DNA of 26,738 nucleotides from JANXQE01 sp035651635. Lineage in GTDB: Bacteria; Verrucomicrobiota; Verrucomicrobiia; Limisphaerales; UBA8199. The stretch covers positions 1-26,738 of the forward strand of contig DASRFK010000111.1 in assembly GCA_035651635.1 (NCBI GenBank), written 5' to 3'. Below, piece by piece: positions 15,909 to 24,463 of the stretch. Numbering within the stretch: position 1 is the stretch's first letter; each line of letters begins with the position of its first letter. Made by a program: the position numbers and the translations under genes. The notes below the pieces were generated by a model. That model worked only from the letters and a program-made list of their open reading frames with translations, searched no databases and was not told the DNA's origin.

Positions 15909-17978
15909 ATGAAAATGTTCGAATTGGTTGCTCCCTACGAACCTGCCGGCGACCAGCCTCAGGCCATTGCCCGGCTGACCGAAGGCATTTTGGCGGAAGC
16001 GAAACACCAGGTGCTGCTCGGGGTGACTGGCTCGGGCAAAACCTTCACGATCGCCAACGTCATCAAAAACGTCAGCAAACCGACCCTGGTGATCTCGCAT
16101 AACAAGACCCTCGCGGCCCAATTGTATGCGGAGTTCAAGGGATTTTTCCCCCATAACGCCGTCGAGTATTTCGTCAGTTACTTTGATTATTATCAGCCCG
16201 AGGCGTACATCCCCAGGACGGACACGTTCATCGAGAAGGATTCGAGCGTGAATGAAGAAATCGAGCGGCTGCGGCTTTCCACGATGAGCTCGCTCTTCTC
16301 GCGGCGCGACGTGATCGTGGTGGCGAGCGTGTCGTGCATTTACGGCATCGGCAGCAAGGAAGATTACGAGGCCATGGTCATTCCCGTGCGGGTCAATCTG
16401 GAGATCACTCGCGACCATTTCCTGCGTCGGCTGGTCGATTTGCAGTACACGCGCAATGATATCGAATTCACCCGCGGACAGTTCCGGGTGCGGGGCGACA
16501 CCGTCGAGTTATGTCCCGCCGGCCGTGAGGACGCTTTGCGGGTTGAGTTCTTTGGCGACCAGATCGAGCGGCTTACGCGTTTCGAGCCTTTGACGGGCGA
16601 AACCACCGAGCCCCTGCAGGGGGTCATGATTTATCCGGCCAAGCAATTCGTCACGCCCGCCGAGAAATTGCGTCCGGCTTTGCTGGCGATCCGGGAGGAA
16701 CTGAGTGAGCGGATAGCCTGGTTCGAGAAGCAGGGCAAGCTCCTCGAAGCGCAGCGGCTTAAAATGCGCACGGAATACGATCTCGAAATGATGGAGGAGA
16801 TGGGCTTCTGTTCCGGGATTGAGAATTATTCCCGGCATCTTTCCGGCCGCGCTCCCGGTTCGCGGCCGTACACATTGTTTGATTTTTTTCCCAAAGATTA
16901 CCTGTTGGTGGTGGACGAGTCGCATGCCACCGTGCCGCAGATCGGCGGCATGTACGAAGGCGATCGCTCGCGGAAAACCGTCCTGGTCGAGCATGGCTTT
17001 CGACTACCCAGCGCGCTGGACAATCGGCCGCTGGCTTTTGATGAGTTTCAAGCTCATCAAAACCAAACTATTTACGTCAGCGCCACGCCCAGCCCGCGCG
17101 AGCTGGCCTGGGCCGGTTCAAGGGTGGCCGAGCAGATTGTCCGGCCGACCGGCTTGATCGATCCGAGAATTACCTTGAAACCGCTTCAAGGCCAGGTCGA
17201 TGACTTAATCAACGAATGCCGCAAACGCGCCGACCTCAAAGAGCGTATCCTGGTCACTACTTTGACTAAACGCACCGCCGAAGAGTTGACCGATTACCTG
17301 CGCGACATCGGCATTAACGTGCAATATCTCCATAGCGAGATTGATGCGATCGAGCGCGTCGAGGTCCTGCGGGCGCTGCGCAAAGGCGAGTTCGACGTGC
17401 TGGTGGGCATTAACCTTCTGCGCGAAGGCCTGGATTTGCCCGAAGTCTCCCTGGTCGCCATTCTCGACGCCGATAAGGAAGGGTTTTTGAGAAGCGAAAC
17501 CAGCCTCATCCAGACCGCCGGACGCGCCGCGCGCCACCTGAATGGTGAAGTGATCCTTTACGCCGACGTCAAAACTCAGAGCATTCAAAAGTTTCTGGCG
17601 GTATCGGAATATCGCCGTAACAAGCAACTCACCTACAACCGCGAACACAATATAACCCCGCGCAGTGTGAGCCGGGCCGTCGAAGAGAGCCTCTCCTCGC
17701 ATTACCAGACCAACCGCAAGGCGCACTCGTTCCTGGCCGAGACCGGGGTGGATGTGGACCTGAGCCAGACCATTAAAGAACTGGAAGAGGAAATGCTCGT
17801 GGCGGCGAACAATCTGGAATTTGAAAAGGCGGCGCTGTTGCGGGACCAGGTGCGCGAATTGCGTCGCGCCCTGGATGGCGGCGCCAAAACGGAGGCCAAA
17901 CCTGGCGCCTCGCCGCCGGTTCGTTACGGCAAGAAATCAAAGTCCGGCTCCGCGCGGCGCAAGCAAGTGCCGTTTTGA
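15909..17978 (+). CDS. uvrB: Excinuclease ABC subunit B
   Basis: A 689-residue UvrB, the damage-verifying helicase-like subunit of nucleotide excision repair, which works with UvrA and UvrC in the cytosol. Walker A is GVTGSGKTF (residues 38-46). The beta-hairpin region is YFVSYFDYYQPEAYIP, and VASVSCIYGIG follows. The Walker B-type DESH motif is at 336-339. The C-terminal helicase motifs include LVGINLLREGLDLPEVSLV and QTAGRAARH. The UVR domain that contacts UvrC is at about 620-655 (IKELEEEMLVAANNLEFEKAALLRDQVREL). A second ATG two codons in is an alternative start. The 143-bp region upstream, shared with the divergent SGNH/TPR gene, shows no LexA-like box I could recognise. nth follows 51 bp downstream. 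Confidence 0.97.
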   Translation: MKMFELVAPYEPAGDQPQAIARLTEGILAEAKHQVLLGVTGSGKTFTIANVIKNVSKPTLVISHNKTLAAQLYAEFKGFFPHNAVEYFVSYFDYYQPEAYIPRTDTFIEKDSSVNEEIERLRLSTMSSLFSRRDVIVVASVSCIYGIGSKEDYEAMVIPVRVNLEITRDHFLRRLVDLQYTRNDIEFTRGQFRVRGDTVELCPAGREDALRVEFFGDQIERLTRFEPLTGETTEPLQGVMIYPAKQFVTPAEKLRPALLAIREELSERIAWFEKQGKLLEAQRLKMRTEYDLEMMEEMGFCSGIENYSRHLSGRAPGSRPYTLFDFFPKDYLLVVDESHATVPQIGGMYEGDRSRKTVLVEHGFRLPSALDNRPLAFDEFQAHQNQTIYVSATPSPRELAWAGSRVAEQIVRPTGLIDPRITLKPLQGQVDDLINECRKRADLKERILVTTLTKRTAEELTDYLRDIGINVQYLHSEIDAIERVEVLRALRKGEFDVLVGINLLREGLDLPEVSLVAILDADKEGFLRSETSLIQTAGRAARHLNGEVILYADVKTQSIQKFLAVSEYRRNKQLTYNREHNITPRSVSRAVEESLSSHYQTNRKAHSFLAETGVDVDLSQTIKELEEEMLVAANNLEFEKAALLRDQVRELRRALDGGAKTEAKPGASPPVRYGKKSKSGSARRKQVPF

Positions 17979-18029
17979 GCCGAAACCTCCTACCGTAACT
18001 TCTCCCCAAAGCGGACCTCCTCCCCATTC

Positions 18030-18707
18030 ATGCCTCGCGAATCCAAGCAAGCCAAACAGCAACGCGCGAAACAAATCATCGCCGGCCTTACGGCTGCTTA
18101 TCCGGACGCGCATTGTGAGCTGGACCATTCAAACCCGCTCGAACTGCTGATTGCCACGATTCTTTCCGCCCAATGCACCGATAAGCGGGTCAACCTCGTG
18201 ACGCCCGGGCTTTTCAAAAAATATCCGACCGCCGCTGCTTATGCCGCCGCACCCACGGCCGAGCTCGAACTGGCAATTAAGAGCACCGGATTTTTTCGCA
18301 ACAAAACCAGGAGCATCCAAACGGCCTGCCAGGCTCTGCTGGAGAAGCATGGCGGCAAAGTCCCACAGACCATGGAGGAGTTGCGCGAACTCGGCGGCGT
18401 CGGGCGCAAGACCGCCAATGTTGTTCTGGGCAATGCCTTCAATATCAATTGCGGGGTCGTGGTGGACACCCATGTCGCGCGCCTCTCTGGACGGCTGGGG
18501 CTGACCCGCGAGAAAACCCCGGAGAAAATCGAGCTCGACCTGATGCAGTTGGTGCCGCAGGAACAATGGACCCTTTTCAGTCACTTGTTGATTTGGCATG
18601 GACGCCGCCGCTGCTTCGCCCGAAACCCCGATTGCCCCCAATGCGAAGTGAGAAACCTTTGTCCTCGAATCGGAGTCAAAACGCCGCCCAAGGATAATCT
18701 GCGCTAG
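18030..18707 (+). CDS. nth: Endonuclease III
   Basis: A 225-residue DNA glycosylase/AP lyase that removes oxidised pyrimidines in base-excision repair. The helix-hairpin-helix LGGVGRKTANVVLG carries the catalytic Lys (K127), and VDTHVARL carries the catalytic Asp (D146). The [4Fe-4S] cluster is bound by C195-X6-C202-X2-C205-X5-C211. ILSAQCTDKRVN near residue 45 is also typical. The length is slightly above E. coli Nth because of a Lys-rich N-terminal extension. It lies 51 bp after uvrB on the same strand, suggesting a repair operon. Confidence 0.95.
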   Translation: MPRESKQAKQQRAKQIIAGLTAAYPDAHCELDHSNPLELLIATILSAQCTDKRVNLVTPGLFKKYPTAAAYAAAPTAELELAIKSTGFFRNKTRSIQTACQALLEKHGGKVPQTMEELRELGGVGRKTANVVLGNAFNINCGVVVDTHVARLSGRLGLTREKTPEKIELDLMQLVPQEQWTLFSHLLIWHGRRRCFARNPDCPQCEVRNLCPRIGVKTPPKDNLR

Positions 18708-18937
18708 CTACATCGTTTCGCGCATTTTTGCGGCAGCTGGCGCGCGGGCATTCCGTTGCCGCAGCAACAAACCCCTTCTTCTGACGATGAGAACCCCTAT
18801 TGCGCCCGGTCCAGTTCTGGGATCTCTGAGGACTGGGAAGCCAGCGCGCCGGAACGCGGTAGTGGCGGACACCGTTTTGCCTTGAACTGCGGCTTTACGC
18901 GGTTCAGGCTGCGCGAACAACCCCACCTTAAACTCCT

Positions 18938-19627
18938 ATGCGTGATATGAATCGTCGTCTGTTTCTCGGTGCCGCCGCGACCTCAGCGGCGACCTTGGCC
19001 GCTTTCACCAGTGCCGCCCAACCCGCCGCCGGGTCGGTCAAGATCGTCGGCATTGCAGGCAGCCTGCGAAAGGGCAAATCCACCTACAAAGCCGTGGAAC
19101 TCGCCCTCGAGTCGGCCAAGACTATCAGCCCGGCCATCACCACGGAAATCATCGAGCTCTCCGGACTCAATTTGGACCCCTACATCGCGGTCGGTTCCAA
19201 AAGCTCCGATCGACCCGACGATTTTCCTTCCGTGCGCGAGAAGCTCGTGGCTCCCGATGTCTTCGGAATCATCATGGGTTCTCCCGTTTATATGGGGATC
19301 GTCTCATCGCCGCTCAAGCAACTCTTCGAGCGCATGCTCGCGTTTCGGCAAGGCGGCTTTCCGTTGCGAAATAAAGTTGGAGGCGCCATCGCCGTCGGCG
19401 GCGGGCGCAACACGGGCGTGGAACTCGTCGTCCAACAACTGATCATGTTCATGCTGTCGCAGGAAATGATCCTCGTGGGCGATGGGAATCCCGGAGATCA
19501 TTGGGGCGGCACCATGCAATCGCAGGGCGACGAACTGTCCAAAGACGAAGGCAGCTTGAACACCGTTCATGGCGTCGGCAAGCGCGTTGCCGAGATCGCG
19601 CTGCGCTTGGCCGCTTCCGCGAAGTAA
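18938..19627 (+). CDS. Tat-exported NADPH-dependent FMN reductase-like flavoprotein
   Basis: A 229-residue flavodoxin-fold reductase. The N-terminus MNRRLFLGAAATSAATLAAF is a twin-arginine signal (RRLFLG), followed by AQPAAG. The mature domain begins KIVGIAGSLRKGKSTYKAV, the FMN-phosphate loop of the NADPH-dependent FMN reductase family, and contains GSPVYMGIVSSPLKQLFER and GGAIAVGGGRNTGVE. Export through Tat fits a flavoprotein that binds its cofactor before transport. ATG 18947 (MNRR) is an alternative start three codons downstream. Its electron donor outside the cytoplasm is unclear. It lies 230 bp after nth, in a region with no other supported gene, and is followed 10 nt after its stop by a hairpin element. 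Confidence 0.85.
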   Translation: MRDMNRRLFLGAAATSAATLAAFTSAAQPAAGSVKIVGIAGSLRKGKSTYKAVELALESAKTISPAITTEIIELSGLNLDPYIAVGSKSSDRPDDFPSVREKLVAPDVFGIIMGSPVYMGIVSSPLKQLFERMLAFRQGGFPLRNKVGGAIAVGGGRNTGVELVVQQLIMFMLSQEMILVGDGNPGDHWGGTMQSQGDELSKDEGSLNTVHGVGKRVAEIALRLAASAK

Positions 19628-19637
19628 GAATCCCTAA

Positions 19638-19755
19638 GAGCGTGTCTTAAAACCTCGGCTTGGGCGTGGACACCTGAGTTTGGAGTCCCGCCTTCAGGCG
19701 GTTTTGGCGCCGGGCCGCCTAAAGACGGGACTCCAAACCGGTAAGCCCGGTCCCC
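19638..19755. repeat. MITE/REP-like hairpin element, copy 2 (right end lost)
   Basis: Bases 19638-19740 align without gaps to 10294-10396 with about 10 differences in 103 positions by hand count. The left outer arm is GAGCGTGTCTTAAAAC. The hairpin arms are 19679-19701 and 19715-19737, with two mismatches in 23. The right outer arm found in copy 1 is missing here; the sequence jumps to GTAAGCCCGG, which resembles the flank after copy 1. Like copy 1 it begins about 10 nt after a stop codon. Confidence 0.8.
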
Positions 19756-19769
19756 CGACCAAGATTGGC

Positions 19770-20009
19770 TCATGTGGTTTTTTCGCCGTTCCCACCACCC
19801 GAAGGCTTCCCCTTCTCAATGGCCGCCACGTGCAGTCCTGCAATCGTGACACTGGCATCATCGTCGAACCACACGACCACGCGCGTCCCTTGGGGATTGG
19901 AGTTGGCATGATCGGCACTGGGAACGGGATATCGCCTCCCGCTGCTGGTAACAATGGTGAATGGCTCGAAAGGGGTTGCTCCTAAATGCTTTCGTATGTC
20001 ACCTATCAT
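19770..20009 (-). CDS. Small conserved hypothetical protein
   Basis: A 79-residue protein, MIGDIRKHLGATPFEPFTIV to start, with RRYPVPSADHANSNPQGTRVVVWFDDDASVTIAGLHVAAIEK. The pattern (IRKHLxAxPFxPFTI, a small beta-rich body with SADHA and a V-V-W-F-D-D strand, then a final beta strand) matches a small family of unknown function that I recall being common in Verrucomicrobia and Planctomycetes; it has no known role. There is no signal peptide or membrane helix, and the C-terminus is Gly/Lys-rich. The ribosome-binding site is weak. It sits downstream of the ABC genes on the same strand, but 125 bp and a stem-loop separate them. Confidence 0.6.
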   Translation of the reverse strand: MIGDIRKHLGATPFEPFTIVTSSGRRYPVPSADHANSNPQGTRVVVWFDDDASVTIAGLHVAAIEKGKPSGGGNGEKTT

Positions 20010-20093
20010 GCACGTCAGTATAATTCATGCTCGCCACCTGCCGCAAACGACAAGCCACGTTCGAAAAGGTGACTCCGGCGGGCGTTTTGCGAG

Positions 20094-20129
20094 CTTCCAG
20101 AATCAAAAGTCCTCGCGTTATTCTGGAAG
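20094..20129 (-). terminator. Inverted repeat just after the ABC transporter stop
   Basis: Perfect 10-bp arms CTTCCAGAAT (20094-20103) and ATTCTGGAAG (20120-20129) surround a 16-nt loop, ending 5 bp past the stop codon of the minus-strand ABC gene. There is no T-run after the stem, so it is not a canonical intrinsic terminator. It may be a transcript-end or stabilising structure. Confidence 0.4.
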
Positions 20130-20134
20130 ACCGA

Positions 20135-22021
20135 TCATTCAGGAATTAACCGGGTTGCGACGTGCCCTTCACCTTCGGGGTGCCCCGATTTGGGCGACCG
20201 GTACGCTGCTTCCTGAATCCGATACAGTTCGGCGTAGGTGCCGTTCCTGGCCACCAGTTCCTGATGGCTACCCACCTCGGTTACTCGCGCCCCGTCGAGC
20301 ACCACGATCAGGTCCGCCATCCGCACGGTGCTGAATCGGTGCGACACGAGCAACGTAATCCGGCCGTTTGTCCTGTTCGATTTGGGCTTGCCGTTGCCCG
20401 CTGCTCCGCGCGCCCGGTGCGCAGCGGCCGCATAGCGCTCAAATAGAGCATGCTCCGTCTCCGCATCCAGGGCAGCGGTCGGTTCGTCCAGCACGAGCAA
20501 AATCGGTTCGTCTCTCATGAATCCGCGCGCGAGTGCCAGCTTTTGCCATTGGCCGAAACTCAGGTCGACGCCGCCCGGCCAGGTCGGGCCGAGCTGCGTT
20601 TCCAGACCAGAGCTCAGGCCATCGATCACATCGCTCGCGCCCGCTCGATCCACGGCGGCTGCTACCGCCGGCGTGTCTTCGATCCGGGGCAGGTCACCCA
20701 GGCCGACGGTGTGCCGCGCCTGGAATTCGAACTTAAAGAAATCCTGAAATGCGCCAGCCAATCGCGAGCGCCATTGGTCGGCGGGCAGGCGGGCCAAATC
20801 CACGTCATCGACGAGGATCCGTCCCGAATCTGGCTGATACATCCGGGAGAGCAGTTTAACCAAAGTCGTCTTGCCGGCTCCGTTCTCGCCCACTAGCGCC
20901 ACAACGCTTCCGGCGGGCAACTCCACGCTGACGTCCTGCAAAGCCGGTCGCGTGCTTCCGGGATAGCTAAACGAAACATTTTCCAGGCGAATACCCCGCG
21001 CCAGGCGCGACGGCACCGGCGCCTCTCCGTGCTCCGCTTGCGCCGCCGCGTAATCCTCCAACCATGCCAGCCGACGCGAGCCCTCCAGCCAAAATCCGCG
21101 CAGAAACCCAATCTCGCCGACGGTTGCTCCGATATACGCAGACAAGCGCGACCCCGCCGCGAGCACCAGCAACACCTGCGCTCCCGTTCCATGCAGGATC
21201 ACCGAAACGAAAACCGTTGCGCCCACGTACCCCGCTCCGAAGATCGCCCAGGCCAGGCTATGCCAAACCGCGCTTTGCCAGCGGGCGCGCGATACCAAGC
21301 CGTACCATTGCTCCCACGTCTGCCGCCGCTTTTGAATCAGCAACTCGCCGATACGCGTGACCCGCACTTCCTTCCCCGGCGGCGCCGTCGTGGCGACTTC
21401 AAATAAATGCCGCGCCAGCCGGCGCGAAGCTGCCCCTTTTTCTTCCGCAGCCCGCTCGACGCCCGGACGCCAGGTTGACGTTAAGACGGTCGGTAGCGCA
21501 AAGACCGCCAGCAAACCCAGCGCCGGATGAATCGACATCAGCAACATCACGGTTACGACCAGGCGCAATATCCAGCCGCACGTGGAAAATAGGGACATAT
21601 ACATGTGGTCGAGCACGAAGACCTGGTCGCGCAGCATCGACAGACGGTCCAGATATTCGGGCCGTTCCTGGTGGGCGATCGTCACCACCGAAGCCTGCAA
21701 CTGGGCGACGTGGCTTTCCAGGGCGATGGTCAGCCGGTCGCGAAACCGCCGTTGCATCCGGTCACTGATCACCCGCAGAAACCAGGTGCCGGCCGCGGAA
21801 ACTCCCAGCCCCATAGCCGCTCCCATCAATAGGCGGCGATTGCTCGCCGATACTCCATCCGCCAGCAATTTCAGCCACAACGCCATTAATGCGTCCGGCA
21901 GCGCCGCCAACAGCGAAAGTCCCAAGGCCAGCGGCAGCAGCAGCGGTTCGGCCACGTAACCGCGTTTCAAGGCGCGCCACAACGACGGCCATGCTCCCGG
22001 CATGTCGTTAGCCGACGGCAT
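20135..22021 (-). CDS. ABC exporter half-transporter (permease-ATPase), second subunit
   Basis: A fused membrane/ATPase half-transporter of about 628 residues. The start at ATG 22021 was chosen because GGAG lies about 9 nt upstream and it overlaps the previous gene by only 14 bp; the frame is open to 22099 and ATG 22003 is another option. The N-terminal half has about six hydrophobic segments (LLLPLALGLSLLAALPDALM, VVTVMLLMSIHPALGLLAVFALPTV). The ATPase has Walker A GENGAGKTT (about residue 375), signature LSFGQWQ (about 484), Walker B LLVLDEPTAALD (about 505) and H-loop SHRF. An unusual Gly/Lys-rich insert (GAAGNGKPKSNRTNGR) precedes the H-loop strand. The signature has Phe for the usual second Gly, suggesting a degenerate ATP site in a heterodimer with the upstream gene. 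The substrate is unknown. Confidence 0.85.
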   Translation of the reverse strand: MPSANDMPGAWPSLWRALKRGYVAEPLLLPLALGLSLLAALPDALMALWLKLLADGVSASNRRLLMGAAMGLGVSAAGTWFLRVISDRMQRRFRDRLTIALESHVAQLQASVVTIAHQERPEYLDRLSMLRDQVFVLDHMYMSLFSTCGWILRLVVTVMLLMSIHPALGLLAVFALPTVLTSTWRPGVERAAEEKGAASRRLARHLFEVATTAPPGKEVRVTRIGELLIQKRRQTWEQWYGLVSRARWQSAVWHSLAWAIFGAGYVGATVFVSVILHGTGAQVLLVLAAGSRLSAYIGATVGEIGFLRGFWLEGSRRLAWLEDYAAAQAEHGEAPVPSRLARGIRLENVSFSYPGSTRPALQDVSVELPAGSVVALVGENGAGKTTLVKLLSRMYQPDSGRILVDDVDLARLPADQWRSRLAGAFQDFFKFEFQARHTVGLGDLPRIEDTPAVAAAVDRAGASDVIDGLSSGLETQLGPTWPGGVDLSFGQWQKLALARGFMRDEPILLVLDEPTAALDAETEHALFERYAAAAHRARGAAGNGKPKSNRTNGRITLLVSHRFSTVRMADLIVVLDGARVTEVGSHQELVARNGTYAELYRIQEAAYRSPKSGHPEGEGHVATRLIPE

Positions 22022-23819
22022 CCAGCTTCTCTCCTTCCTGGTCCAATCCACCGGCAAAACGCGAGGCCTGCAGTTCGAACATCGTCCGGTATCTGCCACC
22101 GCGAGCCATCAGTTCATCGTGAGTACCGAGCTCGACAACTTTTCCGTGTTCGAGCACACAAATGCGGTCCGCCTGGCGCACGGTGGAAAAACGGTGCGAG
22201 ATCAGAATCGTGGTGGTTTGCCGCGTTGCCTCCAGGATACGGTTGAATATCTCCGCCTCGCCGCGCACGTCCAATTGCGCGGTTGGTTCATCGAGCAATA
22301 CCACCCCCGCGCCGAGCTTTACGGCGCACAGAGCCCGCGCCAGCGCAATGCGCTGCCATTGGCCTCCCGACAAATCAGTTCCACCCTCGTACCCTTTGGC
22401 TAGTGGAGTATCCAGGCTCGCCAGTTGGCCCGCCCCGGCTTGGGCCAGGGCCTCGCGAATGACCTCGTCCGGCGCGCCTCCCGGCGCAACGTTGTCGCGC
22501 AAGGGCAACTCAAATCGCACGAAATCCTGGAACACAGCCGTTAACCGGCTGCGCCAACTCGCCAGGTCCAGCTCGCGCAAATCGACCCCGTCGATTTCGA
22601 TGGACCCTGCTTGAGGATCGTACAAGCGACACAACAACTTGGCCAAAGTCGTTTTGCCCGCGCCATTTTGACCGACGATTGCCAGCGAAGAGCCCGCCGG
22701 GATCGTTAAATCAAACCCGTCCAATACCGTCTCGCTGGTGTGGGGATAAGTAAATCGGAGCTGGCGAAAGCGCACTTCGCGCGCGGGCATATGGGATGCC
22801 ATGCGCTTGCCTGATATCAGAGTGCCGGCCGGCTTCATGCTTTCGTGCAGCCGCAGCACGGCGCCGGTTGGAGCCGCGGCGCTGTCCAGTGCCCACGACA
22901 AACCGCCAAAGGCAATCATGCTGGTGCCGACGGCGGCGCTGGCGAAAGTTACTAGCCGGGGCAAGTCCAACCGGCCGGCGGCGGCATCCATTGCCATCGC
23001 GGCGAACACCAGGACGTTGGCGCCCAACACCAACAATAGGCTCCAAATTACCGGCTTCTCGCGCAGCCGCGTCGCTTCCCAGCGCAACTCATGAAGCCGA
23101 CGCCGTTGGGCTTTGAAACGCTCCGTCGTCCAGCTGGCCAGCCCGAACAGCCGCAGTTCCTTGGCAGCCGGTGGTTCAACGGCCAGCCGATATGAATACT
23201 CGGCGTTACGTTCCGCTTCACGCACCGGTTCAGTGTTGCGATCTTTCCATACCGCGCTCTCTCGCAACAAATAATGGGTCGCCACCCACGCCCCGGCTAA
23301 AAGAATGGGCGCTTGCCACGCATATGCGGCCAGAACGCACGCAGAGGCCAGCCCGCCGACCATTTCAGCCAGTCCCGAAGCAATGAACCCCATCGAGATG
23401 AACAGAGGCGGACCACTGATGCCCAGATCGAAATCGCGCGCCATCGTCAGGTCCGTCGTTAGCCGGGGATCTTCCAGGTGCCCCATCCCGGGCAGCCTCA
23501 CGCAGGCGGTGGTTAGTTGGTCATAAAGCCAGGCGGCCGTTCGGTTCCCCAGATTGCTTCCTACTGCCTGGTGCAGCGGCGAAAGCACTTGCAGCAAAAC
23601 AAAAACGATCCCAATCAGGAACAGGGGGCCGGCCAACGAACCGCCCCGCTGCACGGCGCCAACCAAAACACCCATTGCGATCGCAAACAGCGCCGGCAAC
23701 AAACCCCGCAATCCCAGGATGCCCCACCAGGCCAGCGCCAGCCCGCGGTCAGCCTGGCCCAAAACCCCAAAGAATTTCCAACCGTCACTCGTTCGAATTT
23801 TTGCGAAGATATTCCTCAT
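22008..23819 (-). CDS. ABC exporter half-transporter (permease-ATPase), first subunit
   Basis: A 603-residue fused permease/ATPase starting at ATG 23819. Hydrophobic segments include ALAWWGILGLRGLLPALFAIAMGVLVGA, LFLIGIVFVLLQVL and VIWSLLLVLGANVLVFAAMAM. The ATPase has Walker A GQNGAGKTT (about residue 385), signature LSGGQWQRIALARAL (about 483), Walker B VVLLDEPTAQLD (about 507) and H-loop ISHRF (about 543). The QWQ after LSGG, in place of the common QRQ, is shared with the partner gene and is, as I recall, frequent in exporters near peptide-product clusters. No peptide precursor or modification enzyme is visible here. The stop overlaps the downstream ABC gene, so the two are translated together and probably dimerise. 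Confidence 0.88.
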   Translation of the reverse strand: MRNIFAKIRTSDGWKFFGVLGQADRGLALAWWGILGLRGLLPALFAIAMGVLVGAVQRGGSLAGPLFLIGIVFVLLQVLSPLHQAVGSNLGNRTAAWLYDQLTTACVRLPGMGHLEDPRLTTDLTMARDFDLGISGPPLFISMGFIASGLAEMVGGLASACVLAAYAWQAPILLAGAWVATHYLLRESAVWKDRNTEPVREAERNAEYSYRLAVEPPAAKELRLFGLASWTTERFKAQRRRLHELRWEATRLREKPVIWSLLLVLGANVLVFAAMAMDAAAGRLDLPRLVTFASAAVGTSMIAFGGLSWALDSAAAPTGAVLRLHESMKPAGTLISGKRMASHMPAREVRFRQLRFTYPHTSETVLDGFDLTIPAGSSLAIVGQNGAGKTTLAKLLCRLYDPQAGSIEIDGVDLRELDLASWRSRLTAVFQDFVRFELPLRDNVAPGGAPDEVIREALAQAGAGQLASLDTPLAKGYEGGTDLSGGQWQRIALARALCAVKLGAGVVLLDEPTAQLDVRGEAEIFNRILEATRQTTTILISHRFSTVRQADRICVLEHGKVVELGTHDELMARGGRYRTMFELQASRFAGGLDQEGEKLDAVG

Positions 23820-24025
23820 CCGATTTCCGGGTCGGCGCCATAAGGCTTCTAATTTTTGGAATAGTCGAGCCTAATACGCCCTCCCGGAACGGCGCAAGCG
23901 CAACTCAACGCGCAAATCAACGGCCCATGCGGTTCGGAGTTGTTTTTGCGGGGGATTGAATGCCATCTCTTTCGATCGTAAGGTTGCGGCAGTTAACCCG
24001 ACACCGATCTGCAACAAAACACGCT

Positions 24026-24253
24026 ATGCCATTCATCAACGTCAAACTAATCGAAGGCGTCTTCACCTCCGCACAAAAGCAGGAGATGATTCGTAAACTG
24101 ACCGACACCATGGTTGCCATTGAAGGCGAGAACATGCGCCCTGTGACCTGGGTGGTAATTGAAGAGGTGAAAAGCGGCGAGTGGGGAATTGGCGGAAACC
24201 CGCTCTCCAGCACCGACGTCAAGGCGCTTGCGGCCGGCAAAGCCAAAACCTAA
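24026..24253 (+). CDS. 4-oxalocrotonate tautomerase family protein
   Basis: A 75-residue tautomerase beginning MPFINVKLIEGVFTSAQKQE. Removal of Met would expose the catalytic Pro1. The start at 24026 is chosen over an in-frame start at 23960 because Pro1 must be N-terminal. The KLTDTMVAIEGENMRPVTWVVIEEVKSGEWGIGG segment is typical of the family. These small enzymes assemble as hexamers and catalyse keto-enol tautomerisation in aromatic breakdown; the substrate here is unknown because no pathway gene is adjacent. It is transcribed away from the ABC operon, with about 206 bp between the two starts. About 210 bp of featureless sequence follows. Confidence 0.88.
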   Translation: MPFINVKLIEGVFTSAQKQEMIRKLTDTMVAIEGENMRPVTWVVIEEVKSGEWGIGGNPLSSTDVKALAAGKAKT

Positions 24254-24463
24254 TCTCAAAGGAGCCGTGCGGCCACGGTATCGCTGACTCCTCTGCAGAG
24301 CTTCACGACCGCATCCGGCCCAGGCTTTCAAAAACGCAATTTAGTGCCCAAGATATGGCAATCTGGCACGGCCTGTTCCGTGCTCCTGCGCCAGCATTGT
24401 GCCCGCGTAGGCCGTACCGATTTCCCCCAATTGCAAAGTCTACGGCGGGACAAAGCGATAGGA

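Noticed and set aside
15777..16418. 213-codon minus-strand frame overlapping the start of uvrB
   Set aside because: It is antisense to highly conserved UvrB motifs; its sequence (for example NARHARHHDHVAPREE) is a complementary-frame artefact.
18708..18926. Minus-strand 72-codon frame and overlapping plus-strand 64-codon frame between nth and the FMN reductase gene
   Set aside because: Both are Arg/Pro-rich without a fold-like pattern, and neither has a ribosome-binding site; treated as intergenic.
22022..22099. Upstream start at 22099 for the second ABC half-transporter
   Set aside because: It would overlap the first ABC gene by 92 bp and add a 26-residue, Cys/Arg-rich stretch unlike the family; ATG 22021 has a better ribosome-binding site.
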